NCBI RefSeq assembly: GCF_003402235.1
Contig: NZ_QEWO01000003.1
Span: 558,001 to 622,000, forward strand
Direction of reading: 5' to 3'
DNA: 64,000 nucleotides
From: Parahaliea mediterranea
GTDB lineage: Bacteria; Pseudomonadota; Gammaproteobacteria; Pseudomonadales; Halieaceae
The notes beneath the pieces are model-generated. The model had not been told where the DNA came from. It did no database searches and saw only the letters and a list, made by a program, of their open reading frames with translations. A program made the translations under genes and the position numbers. Within the stretch, counting starts at the first letter, position 1. Each line of letters opens with the position of its first letter. Below, piece after piece: positions 36,461-46,932 of the stretch.

Positions 36461-36521
36461 TGGGACCTCGGCAGGTCACTTCAGGGACGCGGGTGGCAGG
36501 GCCACCCGCAGGTGAAGGTGC

Positions 36522-36770
36522 TTAGTTACCACCCTCTTCCTCAGGCGGGTTCTGCATTGGCAGACGCACCACGCGGGAAGGGACAACGGTGGAAATGGCA
36601 TGCTTGTACACCATCTGGCTGACAGTGTTCTTCAGCAGCACCACAAACTGGTCGAAGGATTCGATCTGGCCCTGCAGCTTGATGCCGTTGACCAGGTAGA
36701 TCGAAACCGGTACGCGCTCCTTACGCAGAATATTCAGGTAAGGGTCTTGTAGAGTGTGCCCTTTTGACAT
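36522..36770 (-). CDS. hfq: RNA chaperone Hfq
   Basis: 82 residues. Sm1 motif [27 protein letters not shown] and Sm2 motif [12 protein letters not shown], preceded by the invariant [19 protein letters not shown]. The short acidic C-terminal tail (NPPEEEGGN) is like Pseudomonas Hfq, not the long E. coli tail. AGGAGA lies seven bases before the ATG at 36770; the longer in-frame start overlaps this ribosome site. Binds sRNAs and mRNAs. A perfect 7-bp inverted repeat is in its leader. Confidence 0.98.
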   Translation of the reverse strand: MSKGHTLQDPYLNILRKERVPVSIYLVNGIKLQGQIESFDQFVVLLKNTVSQMVYKHAISTVVPSRVVRLPMQNPPEEEGGN

Positions 36771-36806
36771 AACTCTTCTCCTAAGTTGGCTCAACGCGAG
36801 CCCAAA

Positions 36807-36827
36807 TGAACAACGGCCTCTTGTTCA
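36807..36827. promoter_or_regulatory. Perfect inverted repeat in hfq leader
   Basis: TGAACAA and TTGTTCA arms of seven bases separated by seven bases, ending about 36 nt upstream of the hfq start. It could fold in the mRNA leader (Hfq controls its own translation in other species) or be a DNA operator. Arm sequence is perfect. Confidence 0.5.
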
Positions 36828-36939
36828 ATCCAGTGGCGTCAGTGGCCCCCCACCGGGGATGACATCGGGCCTTCCAGCGGCGCTGACAGCCCGGATCGGG
36901 TTGTACACGCCTTGTGAAACAGTATAGATCAGTCCAGTG

Positions 36940-37938
36940 CTAGTGATGTGGGGCACGGCCAATAAAATTCAAGGCCTGCTGTAACAAATCTTCCACACAC
37001 TGTTCCACCGCAGAGTGTGACCGCGGCGCCGGCAGAACGTTCCCGGCGGCGTCGGTTTCCAGCCAGTTGAGCCCCGGCCACTTGCGCAGCCAGGTGAGCT
37101 GGCGCTTGGCCAGCTGGCGGGTGGCGGCAATGCCGCGCGCCACCGCGTCATCCAGACTGCATTCGCCGTCCAGGTAGTGCCAGAGCTGGCGGTAACCCAC
37201 CGCGCGGATGGCCGGCAGCTCCGGGTGCAGCTCTGGCCGCCGGTGCAGGGCGCGCACTTCGTCCAGAAAGCCCGCCGCCATCATCTGCTCGAAGCGCAGG
37301 GCGATGCGCTGGTGCAGCACCGCCCGCTCCCGCGGGCAGATGGCCAGCTGGCACAGGCGGTAGCGCTGGGCCGCGCCGCCGCCCTCGCCCTGACGGCGCT
37401 GCCATTCGCTGATGGGCACGCCGCTGGCGCGATAGACTTCCAGCGCCCGGCACAGGCGCTGGGAATGGTTGGGGTGAATGCGCGCGGCCGCCTGTGGGTC
37501 CACTGCTGCCAGTTCCCGGTGCAGCACGGGCCAGCCCTGCTGCGCCGCCTGGGCTTCAATGGCCGCGCGAATCGCGGCATCGGCCGCCGGCATCGCCGCC
37601 AGCCCTTCAAGAAATGCCCGGAAGTACAGCATGGTGCCCCCCACCAGCAGGGGAGTTTTGCCGCGCTGGATAATCCCGTTCACCACCCGCTCGGCATCCG
37701 CTGCGAAGTCCGCCGCCGAGTAGGGCTGGCTGGGCTCGCGGATGTCCATCAGGTGATGGGGGTAATCGGGCTTGGCGCTGCCAATGTCGAGGCCCCGGTA
37801 CACCAGGGCGGAATCCACGCTCACCAGTTCACAACCCAGCACCCGGGCCAGGTCGATGGCCAGGTCGGTCTTGCCGGAGGCGGTGGGGCCCATCAGGCAG
37901 ATCAGCAGCGGGCGCGGCGCGGCCACGGGCGTGCTCAC
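36940..37938 (-). CDS. miaA: tRNA dimethylallyltransferase
   Basis: 332 residues, GTG start 4 bp after the mutL stop. P-loop [11 protein letters not shown] at 17, [32 protein letters not shown] and the C-terminal [15 protein letters not shown] are all conserved. Adds the isopentenyl group to A37 of tRNAs reading U-starting codons. In the mutL-miaA-hfq-hflX block. Confidence 0.97.
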   Translation of the reverse strand: MSTPVAAPRPLLICLMGPTASGKTDLAIDLARVLGCELVSVDSALVYRGLDIGSAKPDYPHHLMDIREPSQPYSAADFAADAERVVNGIIQRGKTPLLVGGTMLYFRAFLEGLAAMPAADAAIRAAIEAQAAQQGWPVLHRELAAVDPQAAARIHPNHSQRLCRALEVYRASGVPISEWQRRQGEGGGAAQRYRLCQLAICPRERAVLHQRIALRFEQMMAAGFLDEVRALHRRPELHPELPAIRAVGYRQLWHYLDGECSLDDAVARGIAATRQLAKRQLTWLRKWPGLNWLETDAAGNVLPAPRSHSAVEQCVEDLLQQALNFIGRAPHH

Positions 37939-37942
37939 CGGC

Positions 37943-39802
37943 TCAGCGGCCGCGCAGGAACAATCGGTCCAGCTCGTCCAGGCCGAGCTGGGTCCAGGTG
38001 GGGCGGCCGTGGTTGCACTGGCCGGCGCGCTCGGTCTCTTCCATGTCGCGCAGCAGGGCGTTCATTTCGGGGAGGGTCAGGCGCCGGTTGGCGCGCACCG
38101 AGCCGTGGCAGGCCATGGTGGAGAGAATTTCGTCCATGTGGGCTTCGATACGGTCGGAACTGCCGTACTCCGCCAAGTCCGACAGCACGTCGCGCAGCAG
38201 CTGCTCGACGTTGGAGTCGCGCAGGGCCACCGGGATCTGGCGAATCAGCAGGCTCTCCTCGCCGGCGCCATCCACCTGCATACCCAGGCGCGCAAACAGC
38301 TCGCTGTTTTCCAGGGCCAGGGCCACCTCGCGGCTGCTGACGGCCACCGCCTGGGGCACCAGCAGCGGCTGGCTGCGGATGCCCTCGGCGTCCCGTGCCA
38401 GCTTCAGGCGCTCGTAGGTGATGCGCTCGTGGGCAGCGTGCATGTCCACCAGCACCAGGCCGCTGGCGTTTTCCGCCAGAATGTAGATGCCCTTGAGCTG
38501 GGCCAGGGCATAACCCAGCGGCGGCACGTCCTCAGCCTCTGCCTCGGGCAGTGGCGCATTGGCCGGGTGCAGCTGGCCATAGGCCCGCATCTGCTCGGCG
38601 GCGCGCACCGGCGAGGCGGGGGCGCTGCTGTAGCCCTGGTACCCACCCACGGGCATGGCGCGCCCCTCTGACAACGCCGGGGCAGGCGCCGGCCCACCCC
38701 AGGCCAGGGCGCTCTGGGCGCGGATTTCGCCGGTCTGCAAGTCGACGGTTTCGCCGGCGCCCAGGGCCGACACCGGGTCGCTCCCGCCCTGCCCCGGACG
38801 CACATCCGCCAGCGCCTTGTGCAGGCTGGAGAAGATAAAATTGTGCACCTCGCGGCCATCGCGAAACCGCACCTCGTGCTTGGTGGGGTGCACATTCACG
38901 TCCACCAGGGCCGGGTCCAGCTCCAGGTAGAGCACGAAGGCCGGGTGGCGCCCGTGGTAGAGCACATCGCGGTAGGCCTGCTTGACGGCGTGGGCCACCA
39001 GCTTGTCGCGAATCACCCGGCCGTTGACGAAGAAGTACTGCAAATCCGCCTGGCTGCGCGAGAAGGTCGGCAGGCCCACCCAGCCCCACAGGCGCAGGCC
39101 GCCGCGCTCGTGCTCCACATAAACCGCCTGCTCCATAAAGGCGGGGCCGCACACCGAGGCCACCCGCCGCTGGCGTTCGGCGGTGGAATCCGCCGGCCGC
39201 AGGCTGTGAATGCCGCGGCCGTTGTGACGCAGGCTGAAGCCGACATCAAAGCGCGACAGCGCCAGGCGCTTGACCACCTCTTCCAAGTGGTTGAATTCGG
39301 TCTTTTCTGTGCGCAGGAACTTGCGCCGGGCGGGCGTGTTGAAGAACAGATCGCGCACTTCCACCGTGGTGCCCCGGGGATGCGGCGCGGGCTTGACCGC
39401 CACTTCCATGTCGCGCCCCTCGCAGAGGGCGCTGCAGCCTTCGCTGGAATCGTCCCGGTGGTTGGAGGTCAGGGTCAGGCGGGATACCGAACCGATACTG
39501 GCCAGGGCCTCGCCGCGAAAACCGAGGCTGCCGACCCGCTCCAGGTCTTCCAGCGAGTGAATCTTGCTGGTGGCGTGGCGGGCCAAGGCCAGGGGCAGAT
39601 CGTCCGGCTCCATGCCCTGGCCGTTGTCGCGAATGCGGATCAGTTTGACGCCGCCTTCTTCCACATCCACCTCGATGCGGGTGGCGCCGGCATCGACGGC
39701 ATTCTCCAGCACTTCCTTGACCACAGAAGCCGGGCGCTCCACCACTTCACCGGCGGCGATCTGGTTGGCGAGCCTCGGGCTGAGGCGATGTATTCGGGCC
39801 AT
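37943..39802 (-). CDS. mutL: DNA mismatch repair protein MutL (nicking type)
   Basis: 619 residues. GHKL ATPase motifs: [38 protein letters not shown] and [10 protein letters not shown]. The C-terminal dimer domain carries [12 protein letters not shown] at about 453-464, matching the DQHA(x)2E(x)4E endonuclease motif with Met for Gln, plus CHGSVRA and CNHGRPT metal-site motifs. This is the nicking MutL of bacteria without MutH rather than the E. coli type. Follows amiB by 8 bp. Confidence 0.96.
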   Translation of the reverse strand: MARIHRLSPRLANQIAAGEVVERPASVVKEVLENAVDAGATRIEVDVEEGGVKLIRIRDNGQGMEPDDLPLALARHATSKIHSLEDLERVGSLGFRGEALASIGSVSRLTLTSNHRDDSSEGCSALCEGRDMEVAVKPAPHPRGTTVEVRDLFFNTPARRKFLRTEKTEFNHLEEVVKRLALSRFDVGFSLRHNGRGIHSLRPADSTAERQRRVASVCGPAFMEQAVYVEHERGGLRLWGWVGLPTFSRSQADLQYFFVNGRVIRDKLVAHAVKQAYRDVLYHGRHPAFVLYLELDPALVDVNVHPTKHEVRFRDGREVHNFIFSSLHKALADVRPGQGGSDPVSALGAGETVDLQTGEIRAQSALAWGGPAPAPALSEGRAMPVGGYQGYSSAPASPVRAAEQMRAYGQLHPANAPLPEAEAEDVPPLGYALAQLKGIYILAENASGLVLVDMHAAHERITYERLKLARDAEGIRSQPLLVPQAVAVSSREVALALENSELFARLGMQVDGAGEESLLIRQIPVALRDSNVEQLLRDVLSDLAEYGSSDRIEAHMDEILSTMACHGSVRANRRLTLPEMNALLRDMEETERAGQCNHGRPTWTQLGLDELDRLFLRGR

Positions 39803-39810
39803 GCGGGACG

Positions 39811-41124
39811 TCAGCTAGTCGGAATTTTCAGCGTCTGTCCGACCATGATGCGGGTGTCGGACATGCCATTGGCGCTCTTTAAGTCGGTGACCGAAACGTT
39901 AAAGCGCTGGGCGATGTCCGACAGTGTATCACCCCGGGCGATGGTGTACTGCTGCCCGCCCTGCTGGCGCTGCCAGGCCAGCAGGGTGCCCGCCGGCGGG
40001 TGCTGGCTGAACCAGTCGCGGATGCCGGCGTGAATGGCTCGCGCCATCTGCTGCTGGTAGCTGCGGGTGCTGAGGCGCCGGGCCTCGGCGGGGTTGGAGA
40101 TAAAACCGGTCTCCACCAGGATGGAGGGGATGTCGGGGGACTTCAGCACGGCAAAGCCCGCCTGTTCCACGCTGCGCTTGTGCAGGCGGGCGATGGCGTC
40201 CATGCGCCCGAGCACCGAGCCACCCATTTTCAGGCTGGTATCGAGGGTGGAGGTCATGGACAAGTCGGCCAGCACCCCGGCCAGCACATCGTCCTTGTCC
40301 GACAGGTTCACGCCGCCGATCAGGTCCGCCGCGTTCTCGCGCTGGGCCAGGTAGCGGGCGGCGGTACTGGTGGCGCCCTTGGTGGACAGGGCGTACACCG
40401 AGGCACCGTTGGCCTGGGGCTTGGTGAAGGCATCGGCATGAATGGAGACGAACAGGTCGGCCTGGCGCTTGCGCGCCAGTTCCCGGCGCCCGGCCAGGCT
40501 GACATAGTAATCACCGCTGCGGATCAGGGTAGGCTTGAAGCCGGGCTCGCGCTCGAACAGGGCATACAGCTCCTTCGAAATCGCCAGCACCACGTCTTTT
40601 TCGCGCAGGCGATTGGGGCCGAGGGCTCCCGGGTCCTCGCCGCCGTGGCCGGCGTCGATGGCCACAATCAGGTCGCGGCGGCCGCCGGCATCCACCTGGC
40701 GGGTCACTGGCGGCGGCTGGCTGGCACTGGCCGCCTGCAGGTCGTACAAATCCAGCACCAGGCGATCGCCCGCCTGCGCATTGGCTTTGAGGGCAAAACT
40801 GCGCGGCTTGACCCCGGCATTCATATCGAACACGACCCGCAGGTCATCACCCTCGCGAATGCCGGAGCGAATGTTGCCGATGGGGGTGTCATCGAGCTTC
40901 AGGCCCGCCATGCTGGCCTTCAGGGCCACGTCGCTGATGTCCAGCACAATGCGGGAAGGGTTATCCAGGGTGATGAGCTTGTGCTCGGCGGGGCCGGTCA
41001 GGTCGAACACAATGCGGGTGTGATCCGGCGCGCGCCACAGACGCACGTCGTGTACCTCCGCCGCCCAGGCCGAGGTAGCCGCCAGCCACCACAGGGTCAC
41101 AAAGACCCAGCACGCCCTGCCCAT
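39811..41124 (-). CDS. amiB: N-acetylmuramoyl-L-alanine amidase (AmiB type)
   Basis: 437 residues with a signal peptide (cut after SAWA), an AMIN localisation domain (about 25-125), a zinc amidase-3 domain ([38 protein letters not shown], about 152-375) and one C-terminal LysM ([29 protein letters not shown]). Cleaves stem peptides from septal peptidoglycan during cell separation, presumably activated by EnvC/NlpD-like factors elsewhere. The LysM is an addition relative to E. coli AmiA/C. GGGAG precedes the ATG. Confidence 0.95.
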   Translation of the reverse strand: MGRACWVFVTLWWLAATSAWAAEVHDVRLWRAPDHTRIVFDLTGPAEHKLITLDNPSRIVLDISDVALKASMAGLKLDDTPIGNIRSGIREGDDLRVVFDMNAGVKPRSFALKANAQAGDRLVLDLYDLQAASASQPPPVTRQVDAGGRRDLIVAIDAGHGGEDPGALGPNRLREKDVVLAISKELYALFEREPGFKPTLIRSGDYYVSLAGRRELARKRQADLFVSIHADAFTKPQANGASVYALSTKGATSTAARYLAQRENAADLIGGVNLSDKDDVLAGVLADLSMTSTLDTSLKMGGSVLGRMDAIARLHKRSVEQAGFAVLKSPDIPSILVETGFISNPAEARRLSTRSYQQQMARAIHAGIRDWFSQHPPAGTLLAWQRQQGGQQYTIARGDTLSDIAQRFNVSVTDLKSANGMSDTRIMVGQTLKIPTS

Positions 41125-41153
41125 ATCACTCCCAGACTTTGTCGTTGTTGGAC

Positions 41154-41627
41154 TCAGGCGACCTGTCGCCAGCGCGTCAGCACAGCATTCCCCAATGCCG
41201 TGTTGGCGCGCACATCAAGCCGGCGGCCCGAATCCGCTGGACTTATGGTAATCCCAATATCTGCCGGGGGCAAAACACCCCTGCCCCGTGCGGGCCACTC
41301 CACCAGGCACAGGGCGTCGCCCGCGAAATAATCCCTCACCCCCATGAACTCCAGTTCTTCCGGGTCGCCCAGGCGGTAGAGGTCGAAGTGGTAGGCCGGC
41401 AGTCGGGCCAACTGGTAGGGTTCCACCAGGGTATAGGTCGGACTTTTGACAGCCCCGCTGTGGCCAAGGCCCTGGATAAGGCCGCGACTGAAGGTGGTTT
41501 TGCCCATGCCGAGGTCGCCCTCCAGGTACACCACCAGCCCCGGCTCGACCGCCTCCGCCAGCGCGGCGCCAAGCCGCACCATGGCCACTTCGTCGGCAGC
41601 GCCGACCTGCCAGTTGGCGTCGCTCAT
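41154..41627 (-). CDS. tsaE: tRNA t6A biosynthesis ATPase TsaE
   Basis: 157 residues from the ATG at 41627, overlapping the nnr stop by 4 bp. Walker [18 protein letters not shown], then [21 protein letters not shown] and LVEWPARG. Works with TsaB and TsaD in making threonylcarbamoyladenosine at A37 of ANN-decoding tRNAs. The longer in-frame ORF upstream is a shadow of nnr. Confidence 0.96.
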   Translation of the reverse strand: MSDANWQVGAADEVAMVRLGAALAEAVEPGLVVYLEGDLGMGKTTFSRGLIQGLGHSGAVKSPTYTLVEPYQLARLPAYHFDLYRLGDPEELEFMGVRDYFAGDALCLVEWPARGRGVLPPADIGITISPADSGRRLDVRANTALGNAVLTRWRQVA

Positions 41628-43198
41628 CCCAGCAGCTCCCGCATTGGCGCCAGCAGGTCGCTGGCCAGCAGGCCGCGCTGCCCCGCCGCAGCGGCACTGT
41701 CGGCCGCGGCGCCGTGCAGGCACACCCCCAGCGCCGCCGCATCCACCGGCGCCAGCCCCTGGGCCAACAGCGCGGCGATCACCCCGCTCAGCACATCGCC
41801 CATGCCGCCACTGGCCATGCCGGGGTTGCCGTAGTCGCTAAGCAGCAGGCGCTCGCCGTCGCAGATCAGGCTGCCCTTGCCCTTGAGCACCACGACCCCG
41901 CCGAAGCGGGCCTGCAGGGCGCGCACCGCGGCAAAGCGATCCGCCTGGATGGCGGCGGTGTCCGTCGCCAGCAGGCGGGCCGCCTCCCCCGGGTGCGGCG
42001 TGAGCACCCAGCGGCGGCGCGGCGGGCACACACCACCCACACCGCGCGCCAGCAGATTGAGGGCATCGGCATCCACCACCAGAGTAGCGCCGCCAGTATC
42101 ATTACCGTCCGCACGATCGCCGGCCGCCTGACCGCAGGCCGCCTGACCGCAGGCCGCCTGAAACAGCTGTTCGGACCAGCTGGACTGACCCAGGCCCGGG
42201 CCCAGGGCTATCACGTCGGCCGCCGCCAGCATCGGCGCCAGGTCCTGGCGGCCGCGCACGGCGCGGGCCATGGCTTCCGGGCGCCGGGCCAGCAGGGGCG
42301 CCAGGTGTTGTTCGCGGGTGGCCACACTCACCAGGCCGGCGCCGCAGCGCAGGGCGGCCTCGGCGGCCAGCAGGATGGCACCGCCCATGCCCAGGTCTCC
42401 CCCGACAACCAGCACCCGGCCGCAATCCCCCTTGTGGGCATGGGCCGGTCGTGCCGGCCACTGCCGCAACAGGCTGTGAAGCGCCAGACGCTGGCAATCG
42501 GCGGGGTGGGCGGCCAGGCTTGCCGCCGGCACATCGAGCGCCGCCAGGGAAATGGCCCCACAGTGGGCGGGGCCCGCGCCGGTGTGCAGGCCCCGCTTGG
42601 CCACGATGAAGGTCACCGTAGCCTGGGCCCGCACAGCCGCTCCCAGTACTCGCCCACTATCCGCGCACAGGCCGGAGGGGATATCCAGGGCCAGCAGCGG
42701 CAGGCCAACCGCATTCATCGCGTCGATGGCCTCGCGCTGGACGGGCCTCACCTCACCGCCAAGGCCGGTGCCAAGCAGGGCATCCACCACCACTCCCGCC
42801 TGTGCGTTTTGCTGTGCGTTTGGTTGTACGTTCGCCGCCAGGCAGCCGGGGGTAAAAGGTGCGATGGGCACGCCGTTGGCCAGGGCTTGCTCGCGGGCGC
42901 GCAGGGCGTCACCGCGGATGCGGGCCGGGTCACCCACCTGCCAGACCTGCACCGGGTAACCGCGTTTGTGGGCAATGTCAGCCAGCAGGTAGCCGTCGCC
43001 GCCATTGTTGCCGGTGCCGCAAGCCACCTGCACCGGCCCCGGCTGCGGCCAGTGCTGCAACAAGGCCGCCCAGGCCGCTGCCGCGGCCCGGGCCATGAGG
43101 ATGTGGCCGGCGATACCGCCTTTTTCGATGGCGTGGCGGTCCAGCGCGCGGGTTTGCGCCGCGCTGTAAAGTCCCTGCAGGTTGCTGTAGTCGAACAT
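41624..43198 (-). CDS. nnr: Bifunctional NAD(P)H-hydrate epimerase/dehydratase
   Basis: 524 residues from the ATG at 43198 (AGAGAG upstream); the longer in-frame ORF runs under queG and is not family-like. The N-terminal YjeF_N epimerase domain has [13 protein letters not shown] and [11 protein letters not shown]; the C-terminal carbohydrate-kinase-like dehydratase domain has [46 protein letters not shown] and [13 protein letters not shown]. It repairs NAD(P)HX formed by hydration of NAD(P)H. A short tandem duplication adds AACGQ repeats in the dehydratase domain. Confidence 0.95.
   Translation of the reverse strand: MFDYSNLQGLYSAAQTRALDRHAIEKGGIAGHILMARAAAAAWAALLQHWPQPGPVQVACGTGNNGGDGYLLADIAHKRGYPVQVWQVGDPARIRGDALRAREQALANGVPIAPFTPGCLAANVQPNAQQNAQAGVVVDALLGTGLGGEVRPVQREAIDAMNAVGLPLLALDIPSGLCADSGRVLGAAVRAQATVTFIVAKRGLHTGAGPAHCGAISLAALDVPAASLAAHPADCQRLALHSLLRQWPARPAHAHKGDCGRVLVVGGDLGMGGAILLAAEAALRCGAGLVSVATREQHLAPLLARRPEAMARAVRGRQDLAPMLAAADVIALGPGLGQSSWSEQLFQAACGQAACGQAAGDRADGNDTGGATLVVDADALNLLARGVGGVCPPRRRWVLTPHPGEAARLLATDTAAIQADRFAAVRALQARFGGVVVLKGKGSLICDGERLLLSDYGNPGMASGGMGDVLSGVIAALLAQGLAPVDAAALGVCLHGAAADSAAAAGQRGLLASDLLAPMRELLG
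42122..42160. repeat. 15-bp tandem repeat inside nnr
   Basis: GGCCGCCTGACCGCA is present at 42122-42136 and 42137-42151, with a partial third copy to 42160. In frame it encodes repeated AACGQ in a loop of Nnr, so length changes would keep the frame. Confidence 0.85.
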
Positions 43199-43368
43199 GG
43201 CTCTCTGTGGCGCTTGTAAAATAGTTTGGGCTGGCGATGCTTGTGTCGCGCTAAAAACCGCGCCAAGACTGGCGGCGCTGTGCGAGGCAAAGCCCCCCTC
43301 TGGTAGAATGGCCGGCCTTGGCCCGCGAGCCGCCAGTATAGGCGCCAGCCTCTTTTCGTCACAGCCCG

Positions 43369-44469
43369 ATGCATCCATCCAGCCCGCCAAACGCCCCCCC
43401 CGCGCTGACCGCGAGTGAGCAGGGCGATCTATTGCAGTGCCTGCGGGATTGGGCGCAGGAGCTTGGCTTCCAGCAGCTGGGCGTTACGGATGTGGATCTG
43501 GGCGAGCACCGCGCCTACCTGCAGAAATGGCTGGACGCGGGCTATCACGGCAGCATGGACTACATGGCGCGCCACGGCGAAAAACGCAGCCGGCCGGAGC
43601 AGCTGGTGCCGGATACCTGCCGGGTGATCAGCGTGCGCATGGACTACCACCAAACCGACACCCAGCCCCTGGCGGTGCTCGACAACCCTCAACAGGCCTA
43701 TATTTCCCGCTATACCCTGGGGCGCGACTACCACAAGCTGATCCGCAAACGGCTGGCCCAACTGGCCAGGCGCATCCAAGCGCAGGCCGGCGGCGGGCAC
43801 TACCGCGCCTTTGTCGACAGCGCCCCGGTGCTGGAGCGCGCCATCGCCGAGCGGGCCGGCCTTGGCTGGATCGCCAAAAACACCATGCTGATCAATGACA
43901 AGGCAGGCTCCTGGTTCTTCCTCGGCGAGATTTACACCGACCTGCCACTACCCACCACCGCCCCCCAGACCAGCAAGCACTGCGGCAGCTGCACCGCCTG
44001 CCTGGACATCTGCCCCACCCAGGCCTTTGTTGGCCCCTTCCAGCTGGATGCCCGGCGCTGTATTTCCTACCTCACCATCGAGCACGACGGCCCGATCGAC
44101 GAGGCTTTGCGCCCGTTGCTGGGCAACCGCATTTTCGGCTGCGACGACTGCCAGCTGGTGTGCCCCTGGAACAAATTCGCACAGGTCAGCGGCGAGGATG
44201 ACTTCCGCCCGCGCCACGGCCTGGAGGCGCCGGAGCTGGTCACGCTGTTTTTGTGGGACGAGAGCACCTACCTCGCCCGCACCGAGGGCTCTGCCCTGCG
44301 CCGCATCGGGCACGAGCGCTGGCTGCGCAATCTGGCGGTGGCGCTGGGCAACGCGCCCACCAGCCCGGCCCTGCTCAGCGCCCTGGCGCAGCGGCGCCAG
44401 CACCCGTCGGCGCTGGTGCGCGAACATGTGGAGTGGGCCCTGGCCCGCCACGGCCAGGCGCTGAACTAG
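43369..44469 (+). CDS. queG: Epoxyqueuosine reductase
   Basis: 366 residues. QueG features: GYHGSMDYMARHGEKRSRPEQLVPDTCRVISVRMDY, ISRYTLGRDYHK, then two 4Fe-4S clusters CGSCTACLDICPTQAF and CDDCQLVCPWNKFA. Cobalamin-dependent final step of queuosine synthesis in tRNA anticodons. No clear Shine-Dalgarno before the ATG. Divergent from nnr, as in E. coli, and its stop codon overlaps that of the FHA gene on the other strand. Confidence 0.96.
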   Translation: MHPSSPPNAPPALTASEQGDLLQCLRDWAQELGFQQLGVTDVDLGEHRAYLQKWLDAGYHGSMDYMARHGEKRSRPEQLVPDTCRVISVRMDYHQTDTQPLAVLDNPQQAYISRYTLGRDYHKLIRKRLAQLARRIQAQAGGGHYRAFVDSAPVLERAIAERAGLGWIAKNTMLINDKAGSWFFLGEIYTDLPLPTTAPQTSKHCGSCTACLDICPTQAFVGPFQLDARRCISYLTIEHDGPIDEALRPLLGNRIFGCDDCQLVCPWNKFAQVSGEDDFRPRHGLEAPELVTLFLWDESTYLARTEGSALRRIGHERWLRNLAVALGNAPTSPALLSALAQRRQHPSALVREHVEWALARHGQALN

Positions 44470-45200
44470 CGGTTGGAGCCCTTGCCCGTTTCAGTGCCGG
44501 AGCGAGTGCTGTCGATGAAGGTGGTCATGCTCATGGCGTCGTGCTCGGAGCGCGAGCCGCAGAACCGCTCCTCTACACGGAAGATAATATCGTGGAAGCG
44601 TACCTCGTCCTCGTGATGCAGACGGTGCCGCCCCTGCACGGTTTTGCCGTTTACCACCGTGCCGTTGGACGAACCGAGATCTTCGATGTACAAAAGGTCG
44701 GACTCGACATCGAGGCGGGCGTGGGTGCGCGACACATGGGGGCTGACCACCGCCACGTCGCAGTCCAGCGCGCGCCCCATGGTGATGGGCCGGGTTACCC
44801 CAAAACTCAGGCCGGCCAGCGGGCCAGTTTCTGCAGACAGCACCCAGTGAAATTCGGGGTGGTCTTCGCCGCGGCGGAAATAGGTGGATACCGCCTTGCT
44901 GCGGCGATCGTTGATGGGCTTGATATTGGAGAGCACCCGCCGCTCTACAAAAGACGGGGTTTTGACAATGCCCTGGGGCGTGATCTGGAAAAACCAGGCC
45001 AGGGTGAAGGTCAGGGGAAAACCGAGTACGGCCCCCACCAGCAGGTAGCGCGAGGCCAGCTCATCGTCCAGGCCAAGGGCAGGGAACAGAATATCGCCCA
45101 CCTGCAGGGCGCCCCAGCACAAAAGCACATAGAGCACACAGGTTCGCAGAACCTTGCGCCGCTTGAGTTCCCTGAAAAATGAATTGACGCCACTAGCCAT
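44466..45200 (-). CDS. Two-helix membrane protein with cytoplasmic FHA domain
   Basis: 244 residues. The N-terminus SFFRELKRRKVLRTCVLYVLLCWGALQVGDIL ... GFPLTFTLAWFFQITPQGI is the two-helix module usually found in front of TPR/adenylate-cyclase proteins. It is followed by a linker and an FHA domain at about 125-215 (PITMGRALDCDVAVVSPHVSRTHARLD, IEDLGSSNGTVVNGK), which binds phosphothreonine. No kinase gene is nearby. It lies downstream of orn and its stop TAG overlaps the queG stop (shared CTAG). Confidence 0.85.
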   Translation of the reverse strand: MASGVNSFFRELKRRKVLRTCVLYVLLCWGALQVGDILFPALGLDDELASRYLLVGAVLGFPLTFTLAWFFQITPQGIVKTPSFVERRVLSNIKPINDRRSKAVSTYFRRGEDHPEFHWVLSAETGPLAGLSFGVTRPITMGRALDCDVAVVSPHVSRTHARLDVESDLLYIEDLGSSNGTVVNGKTVQGRHRLHHEDEVRFHDIIFRVEERFCGSRSEHDAMSMTTFIDSTRSGTETGKGSNR

Positions 45201-45262
45201 GGCACTTCATCCCGTGGACAGAGGCCACCAGCGCCCAATCATTGTCGATAAGACCACTTTCT

Positions 45263-45811
45263 TCAAGCCTCCGTGCGTAGAAAGTGCTGGCGATAATACC
45301 GCAGTTCCTCAATGGATTCGCGGATGTCATCAAGGGCGAGATGGGCCCCGCTTTTGCTGAAACCCGCACTCAGTTCCGGCCGCCAGCGCTGGGCCAGGAT
45401 CTTCACCGTACTCACATCCAGGTTGCGGTAGTGAAAATAGCGCTCCAGCTCCGGCATGTGCCGGGCCAGAAAGCGCCGATCCTGGCAGATACTGTTGCCG
45501 CACATGGGCGAAGCACCGGCCGGCACCCACTGGCGCAGGAAGTCGATGGTCTGCCGGCAGGCCCCCGCTTCGTCGATCTGGCTGGCGCGCACCCGCGCCA
45601 CCAGCCCCGAGGCATTGTGGTGGGTGGTGTTCCACTCATCCATGCCCGCAAGGCGTTCTTCACTCTGCTGCAGCGCCAACACTGGCCCCTCGGCCAGGGT
45701 GTTGAGGTCGCTGTCGGTAACAATGGTGGCGATTTCAATTACTGCATCGCGATCGGGATCAAGGCCGGTCATCTCCAGGTCGATCCAGATCAGGTTGGAG
45801 GGATTCTGCAT
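45263..45811 (-). CDS. orn: Oligoribonuclease
   Basis: 182 residues. DEDDh exonuclease: [11 protein letters not shown] (Asp11, Glu13), [20 protein letters not shown], and [18 protein letters not shown] with the catalytic His/Asp. Degrades di- and oligoribonucleotides, including pGpG from cyclic di-GMP breakdown, which connects it with the diguanylate cyclase signalling seen in this window. Divergent from rsgA, the common arrangement. Confidence 0.97.
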   Translation of the reverse strand: MQNPSNLIWIDLEMTGLDPDRDAVIEIATIVTDSDLNTLAEGPVLALQQSEERLAGMDEWNTTHHNASGLVARVRASQIDEAGACRQTIDFLRQWVPAGASPMCGNSICQDRRFLARHMPELERYFHYRNLDVSTVKILAQRWRPELSAGFSKSGAHLALDDIRESIEELRYYRQHFLRTEA

Positions 45812-45865
45812 ACCTGACTCCCCTGACTTTGGCGCCAGTTTAACAAAACACCAAGCGAATACTAT

Positions 45866-45894
45866 TTGCGCGGCCCCGGCCAGCCGCCAATAAT
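45866..45894 (+). promoter_or_regulatory. Candidate rsgA promoter, leaderless geometry
   Basis: TTGCGC (45866-45871), 17-bp spacer, AATAAT (45889-45894), then only six bases (GCCGCC) to the ATG of rsgA. No ribosome-binding site is visible, consistent with a leaderless mRNA. Confidence 0.45.
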
Positions 45895-45900
45895 GCCGCC

Positions 45901-46917
45901 ATGAGCAAACGCAAACTCACCCGGCGCCAGGCCTGGCGAGTCAATAAAATCCAGCAGGAACGGGCCGAGAGGGCCAAGCGCCGCGATGCCAGCGCCGAGG
46001 ACAGCCTGCAGGGCGGGAGCCTGGGCACCGAGCAGCAAGGCCTGGTGGTGGCCCACTTCGGTACCCAGGTGGAAGTGGAATCCGCCGCTGGCGAGCGCCG
46101 TCGCTGCCACCTGCGCGCCAACCTTGGCAGCCTGGTGACCGGCGACCGGGTCATCTGGTGCGAGGGCGACCCCACCGGGGTTGTCGTCGCCCAACTGGAA
46201 CGCGAAAGCGAACTGCTAAGGCCAGACAACTTTGGCCAGTTGAAGCCGGTGGCCGCCAATATCGACCGCATTTTTGTGGTAATTGCCGCCCGGCCGGAGC
46301 CCCACGCCAACCTGATCGACCGCTACCTGGTGGCCAGCGAAGTGGTGGGCATTGAGCCGGTGCTGGTGCTGAACAAGGTGGATTTGCTGGACGCTGATGC
46401 CGCACTGGCGGGCCAGCTCGACACCCTGCTGGCTCCCTATGCCCGCCTGGGTTACCCGCTGTTGCGGGTCAGCGCCCGCGCCGGCGGCACCGACGCCCTG
46501 CAGGCGGCGCTGAGCCAGCGCACCAGCATTTTCGTCGGCCAGTCCGGTGTGGGGAAGTCATCCCTGGTGAACAACCTGCTGCCCGGACTCGACCTGCGCG
46601 TGGGCGCCCTGTCGGAGCTGACCCACAAAGGCACCCACACCACCACCACCGCCCAGCTGTTTCACCTGCCCTGCGGCGGCAGCCTGATCGACTCCCCCGG
46701 CATCCGCGAATTCGGCCTGTGGCACATGGAGCGGGGCCAGGTGGAGCAGGGGTTTCGCGAATTTCGCCCCCACCTGGGCCACTGCCGCTTCCGGGACTGC
46801 CAGCACCAGCAGGAACCGGGTTGCGCCATTCTCGATGCGGCACAGGCCGGCAGCATCAGCCCGGCGCGACTGGAGAGTTACCGCAGGATTATTGCCAGCC
46901 TGGAACCGGACCGCTAG
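45901..46917 (+). CDS. rsgA: Ribosome small-subunit GTPase RsgA
   Basis: 338 residues. OB-fold N-terminus, circularly permuted GTPase with G4 NKVDLLD before G1 [17 protein letters not shown]3 [10 protein letters not shown], then the zinc motif [16 protein letters not shown]. Acts late in 30S maturation. The basic N-terminus [16 protein letters not shown] is typical of proteobacterial RsgA. It converges on psd with 6 bp between stops. Confidence 0.97.
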   Translation: MSKRKLTRRQAWRVNKIQQERAERAKRRDASAEDSLQGGSLGTEQQGLVVAHFGTQVEVESAAGERRRCHLRANLGSLVTGDRVIWCEGDPTGVVVAQLERESELLRPDNFGQLKPVAANIDRIFVVIAARPEPHANLIDRYLVASEVVGIEPVLVLNKVDLLDADAALAGQLDTLLAPYARLGYPLLRVSARAGGTDALQAALSQRTSIFVGQSGVGKSSLVNNLLPGLDLRVGALSELTHKGTHTTTTAQLFHLPCGGSLIDSPGIREFGLWHMERGQVEQGFREFRPHLGHCRFRDCQHQQEPGCAILDAAQAGSISPARLESYRRIIASLEPDR

Positions 46918-46932
46918 CGCAAGCTATTGCGC
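46917..46932. other. Hairpin spanning rsgA and psd 3' ends
   Basis: GCGCAA-GCTA-TTGCGC, a perfect six-base stem with a four-base loop. The psd stop codon is in the loop and the rsgA stop ends at its edge. No T-run; may be an mRNA 3'-end structure for both genes. Confidence 0.45.
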
